Origin: Pseudophaeobacter flagellatus
GTDB taxonomy: Bacteria > Pseudomonadota > Alphaproteobacteria > Rhodobacterales > Rhodobacteraceae
Direction of reading: 5' to 3'
DNA: 64,000 nucleotides
Assembly: GCF_021228235.1 (NCBI RefSeq)
Contig: NZ_JAJQRG010000009.1
Location: forward strand, 1-64,000
Below the pieces are notes generated by a model. The model had not been told where the DNA came from. It saw only the letters and a program-made list of their open reading frames with translations, and did no database searches. The translations under genes were made by a program, and so were the position numbers. Positions 62,036 to 64,000 of the stretch are shown here, piece by piece (position 1 is the first letter of the stretch; each line of letters opens with the position of its first letter).

Positions 62036-63346
62036 ATGTCAGAACGTCCGGGCAATGCCCTTATGCCAAACCTGCTCACCCCAATGGATCTTGAACCGAA
62101 CTGGGAATGGCGCGACAAGCTGCCAGCCCATGGCCACATGTCCGTGGATTTTGAACGCCGCATCGACCACGATCGCCTGCGTCGTTACCGCCTTGCGCGG
62201 ACTCGTCAGTCTCTTAAGAACTCGAACGCGGGCACGCTGCTCTTGTTTGATGTGAACAATATCCGCTACGTCTCGGCCACCAAGATTGGCGAATGGGAAC
62301 GCGACAAGATGTGCCGCTTCTGTCTGTTGACAGGTGACGACAGCCCCTATGTCTGGGATTTTGGATCAGCAGCAGAGCATCACAAGCGGCATTCCGACTG
62401 GCTGGAACCCAGCCACTGCCTCGCCGGCGTTGTCGGCATGCGCGGAACCATCCCGCCAGAATTCGGCTTGATGCAGAAGTATGCCAAGCAGATCGCCGGT
62501 TTGATCCGCGATGCCGGTATGGCCGATATGCCCGTTGGTGTGGATTACGCTGAAACGGCAATGTTCCACGCGCTGCAGCAAGAAGGGCTCAATGTGGTCG
62601 ATGGCCAGCAGATCATGTTGGCGGCACGCGAAATCAAGAATACGGATGAAATCCAGCTTTTGACCCAAGCCGCTGCCATGGTCGATGGCGTCTATCACAT
62701 GATCTACGAAGAGCTGAAACCTGGCATCCGCGAGAACGATATCGTCGCTCTGTCCAACAAAATGCTCTACGAGATGGGCTCTGACGATGTGGAGGCGATC
62801 AACGCCATTTCTGGTGAACGCTGCAATCCGCATCCGCACAACTTTACAGATCGCCTTATCCGCCCCGGCGATCAGGCCTTCTTTGATATTCTGCAGTCTT
62901 ATCAGGGCTATCGGACCTGTTATTACCGGACCTTCAACGTGGGCCGTGCGACACCGTCGCAAAACGATGCCTACGTGAAGGCGCGTGAATGGATTGATGC
63001 CTCTATCGCGATGATCAAACCGGGCGTGAGCACTGACAAAGTTGCCGAAGTTTGGCCGACAGCCCAATCGCTTGGCTTTGCGAATGAAGACCAAGCCTTC
63101 GGCCTTCAGTTCGGTCACGGCCTCGGTCTGGCGCTGCACGAACGGCCGATCATCAGCCGCGCGGTCAGCATGGATCACCCGATGGAGATCAAGACCGGCA
63201 TGGTCTTTGCACTGGAAACCTACTGCCCGGCGACTGACGGATATTCTGCTGCACGGATTGAGGAAGAAGTCGTCGTCACCGAGACAGGTTGCGAAGTCAT
63301 CAGCCTATTCCCGGCCGAAGAACTGCCGATCGCCAACCGCTACTGA
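62036..63346 (+). CDS. M24-family creatinase-like protein (pita-bread fold)
   Basis: 436 residues. An N-terminal creatinase-type domain (about 45-200; LLLFDVNNIRYVSATKIGEW is its typical start) precedes the pita-bread domain. Metal-ligand positions of M24 peptidases are Asp284 (AFFDILQ), then Cys295 where the second Asp is expected (GYRTCYYRTF), His361 (QFGHGLGLALHERP), Glu394 (FALETY) and Glu409/410 (ARIEEEVV). Loss of the second Asp suggests a non-classical or metal-free enzyme, as in creatinase. Catabolic hydrolase of a small amide or amidino compound is possible; the substrate is unknown. Follows the SDR on the same strand. Confidence 0.8.
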   Translation: MSERPGNALMPNLLTPMDLEPNWEWRDKLPAHGHMSVDFERRIDHDRLRRYRLARTRQSLKNSNAGTLLLFDVNNIRYVSATKIGEWERDKMCRFCLLTGDDSPYVWDFGSAAEHHKRHSDWLEPSHCLAGVVGMRGTIPPEFGLMQKYAKQIAGLIRDAGMADMPVGVDYAETAMFHALQQEGLNVVDGQQIMLAAREIKNTDEIQLLTQAAAMVDGVYHMIYEELKPGIRENDIVALSNKMLYEMGSDDVEAINAISGERCNPHPHNFTDRLIRPGDQAFFDILQSYQGYRTCYYRTFNVGRATPSQNDAYVKAREWIDASIAMIKPGVSTDKVAEVWPTAQSLGFANEDQAFGLQFGHGLGLALHERPIISRAVSMDHPMEIKTGMVFALETYCPATDGYSAARIEEEVVVTETGCEVISLFPAEELPIANRY

Positions 63347-63358
63347 CCGGCGGACGAA

Positions 63359-63393
63359 CCCTGCTCTGCATGCTCTCCCTATTCAGAGCAGGG
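63359..63393 (+). terminator. Hairpin between the M24 and E1 alpha genes
   Basis: CCCTGCTCTG (63359-63368) and CAGAGCAGGG (63384-63393) are perfect complements around a 15-base loop, with no T-tract. Partial terminator or processing site. Confidence 0.5.
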
Positions 63394-63419
63394 ATCACCC
63401 TATCGCCCAAGAGGACATC

Positions 63420-64000
63420 ATGGCCAAGACCAAGACCAACACCGAAGATTACCTGCGGATGTACAAGCAGATGGTCCGCATCCGTTCTTTCGAGGACAAT
63501 GCCAACCAGCTTTACCTTTCAGCCAAGATGCCGGGGTTGACCCATATGTATTCCGGCGAAGAGGCTGTCGCCGTCGGTATCTGTGAAGCGTTGACAGACG
63601 ATGATCGCATCACCTCGACGCACCGGGGCCATGGTCATTGCGTGGCCAAAGGCGCGAACTTCAGAGAAATGTTCTGCGAACTCCTAGGCAAGGAAGAAGG
63701 CTATTGCCGCGGCAAGGGCGGCTCGATGCACATTGCGGATCAAAGCCACGGAAACCTTGGGGCCAACGCGATCGTTGGTGGCTCGATGGGGATCGCCACA
63801 GGCTCCGCGCTTCGGGCGAAATTGCAAGGTGCAGACGATGTGACGGTTTGTTTCTTCGGCGATGGAGCCACCGCGCAGGGCCTGCTTTACGAGGTGATGA
63901 ACATGGCCGCGTTGTGGAACCTTCCGGTGATCTACGCTTGCGAAAACAACGGCTACTCCGAATACACCAAAACCGAGGAAATCGCCGCTGGCTCAATCAC
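63420..64000 (+). CDS. Thiamine-diphosphate dehydrogenase E1 alpha subunit (partial)
   Basis: The gene starts at the ATG at 63420 (AAGAGGAC upstream) and runs off the window after 193 residues. E1 alpha features are YLRMYKQMVRIRSFEDNANQLY, GEEAVAVGICEAL, STHRGHGHCVAKGA, GKGGSMHIAD, GGSMGIATGSAL and the ThDP motif FFGDGATAQGLLYEVMNMAA...YACENN. Closest in style to acetoin/pyruvate dehydrogenase E1 alpha. E1 beta, E2 and E3 genes probably follow outside the window. It may convert the end product of the upstream catabolism to an acyl-CoA. Confidence 0.92.
   Translation, partial: MAKTKTNTEDYLRMYKQMVRIRSFEDNANQLYLSAKMPGLTHMYSGEEAVAVGICEALTDDDRITSTHRGHGHCVAKGANFREMFCELLGKEEGYCRGKGGSMHIADQSHGNLGANAIVGGSMGIATGSALRAKLQGADDVTVCFFGDGATAQGLLYEVMNMAALWNLPVIYACENNGYSEYTKTEEIAAGSI

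Noticed and set aside
62036-63346. Possible DMSP lyase DddP (also an M24-fold protein of marine Rhodobacteraceae)
   Set aside because: The N-terminus and active-site pattern differ from DddP as I remember it, in particular Cys where DddP keeps an Asp ligand, so only an M24 family call is justified.

Overview
The window looks like chromosomal (or chromid) DNA of an alphaproteobacterium, most likely a marine Rhodobacteraceae (Roseobacter-type) member. The evidence is the initiator tRNA sequence, high-GC genes, CUT2 sugar importers, TRAP transporters, repABC-type debris and the IS3/IS6 families present. It has two halves: a patchwork, island-like left part (about 1-42.9 kb) full of integrases, broken IS elements and cargo, and an orderly catabolic right part (about 43-64 kb).

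1-9.1 kb: an integrative element inserted in the 3' end of an initiator tRNA-Met gene. It is bounded by 47-bp direct repeats (77-123 and 9020-9066) and carries a P4-type tyrosine integrase, an AlpA-like excisionase, a Rep_trans-like replication protein, a type IIG (MmeI-like) restriction-modification gene broken by one in-frame TAA, and an Mrr-type nuclease. 9.1-12.5 kb: a RepC remnant, a hipBA toxin-antitoxin pair with a phased operator array, and an IS6 element whose transposase has an in-frame TAG.

12.5-20.6 kb: a D-amino-acid/N-acyl-D-amino-acid utilisation operon on the minus strand (TRAP DctM-DctP-DctQ, D-aminoacylase, MlrC-like protein, D-amino-acid transaminase). A divergent XRE-cupin regulator sits beside a perfect 15-bp inverted repeat. 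20.6-22.5 kb: a broken IS3 nested in a deleted IS6.

22.6-36 kb: a cell-envelope block. It holds a MacB-like ABC exporter with a DUF3299 protein and an ion channel, three exported amidohydrolases, an OprB porin, another probable barrel and an Omp85-like barrel, interrupted by IS debris.

36.8-40.5 kb is the most novel part. It contains a 35-residue peptide gene, a thioesterase with a Cys nucleophile, and a convergent operon of HExxH-type peptide beta-hydroxylase, adenylation enzyme and stand-alone carrier protein. I read this as a candidate hybrid ribosomal/carrier-protein natural-product cluster. Integrase and IS debris follow to 43 kb.

43-64 kb: two CUT2 sugar/polyol ABC importers with dehydrogenases (Gfo/Idh/MocA, GMC, SDR), a creatinase-like M24 protein and the start of a thiamine-diphosphate dehydrogenase E1 alpha gene. 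Each importer has its own regulator of an unusual design: an N-terminal winged-helix domain fused to a cytoplasmic ABC solute-binding-protein domain. TTTTGGA-like sequences in both control regions suggest related operators.
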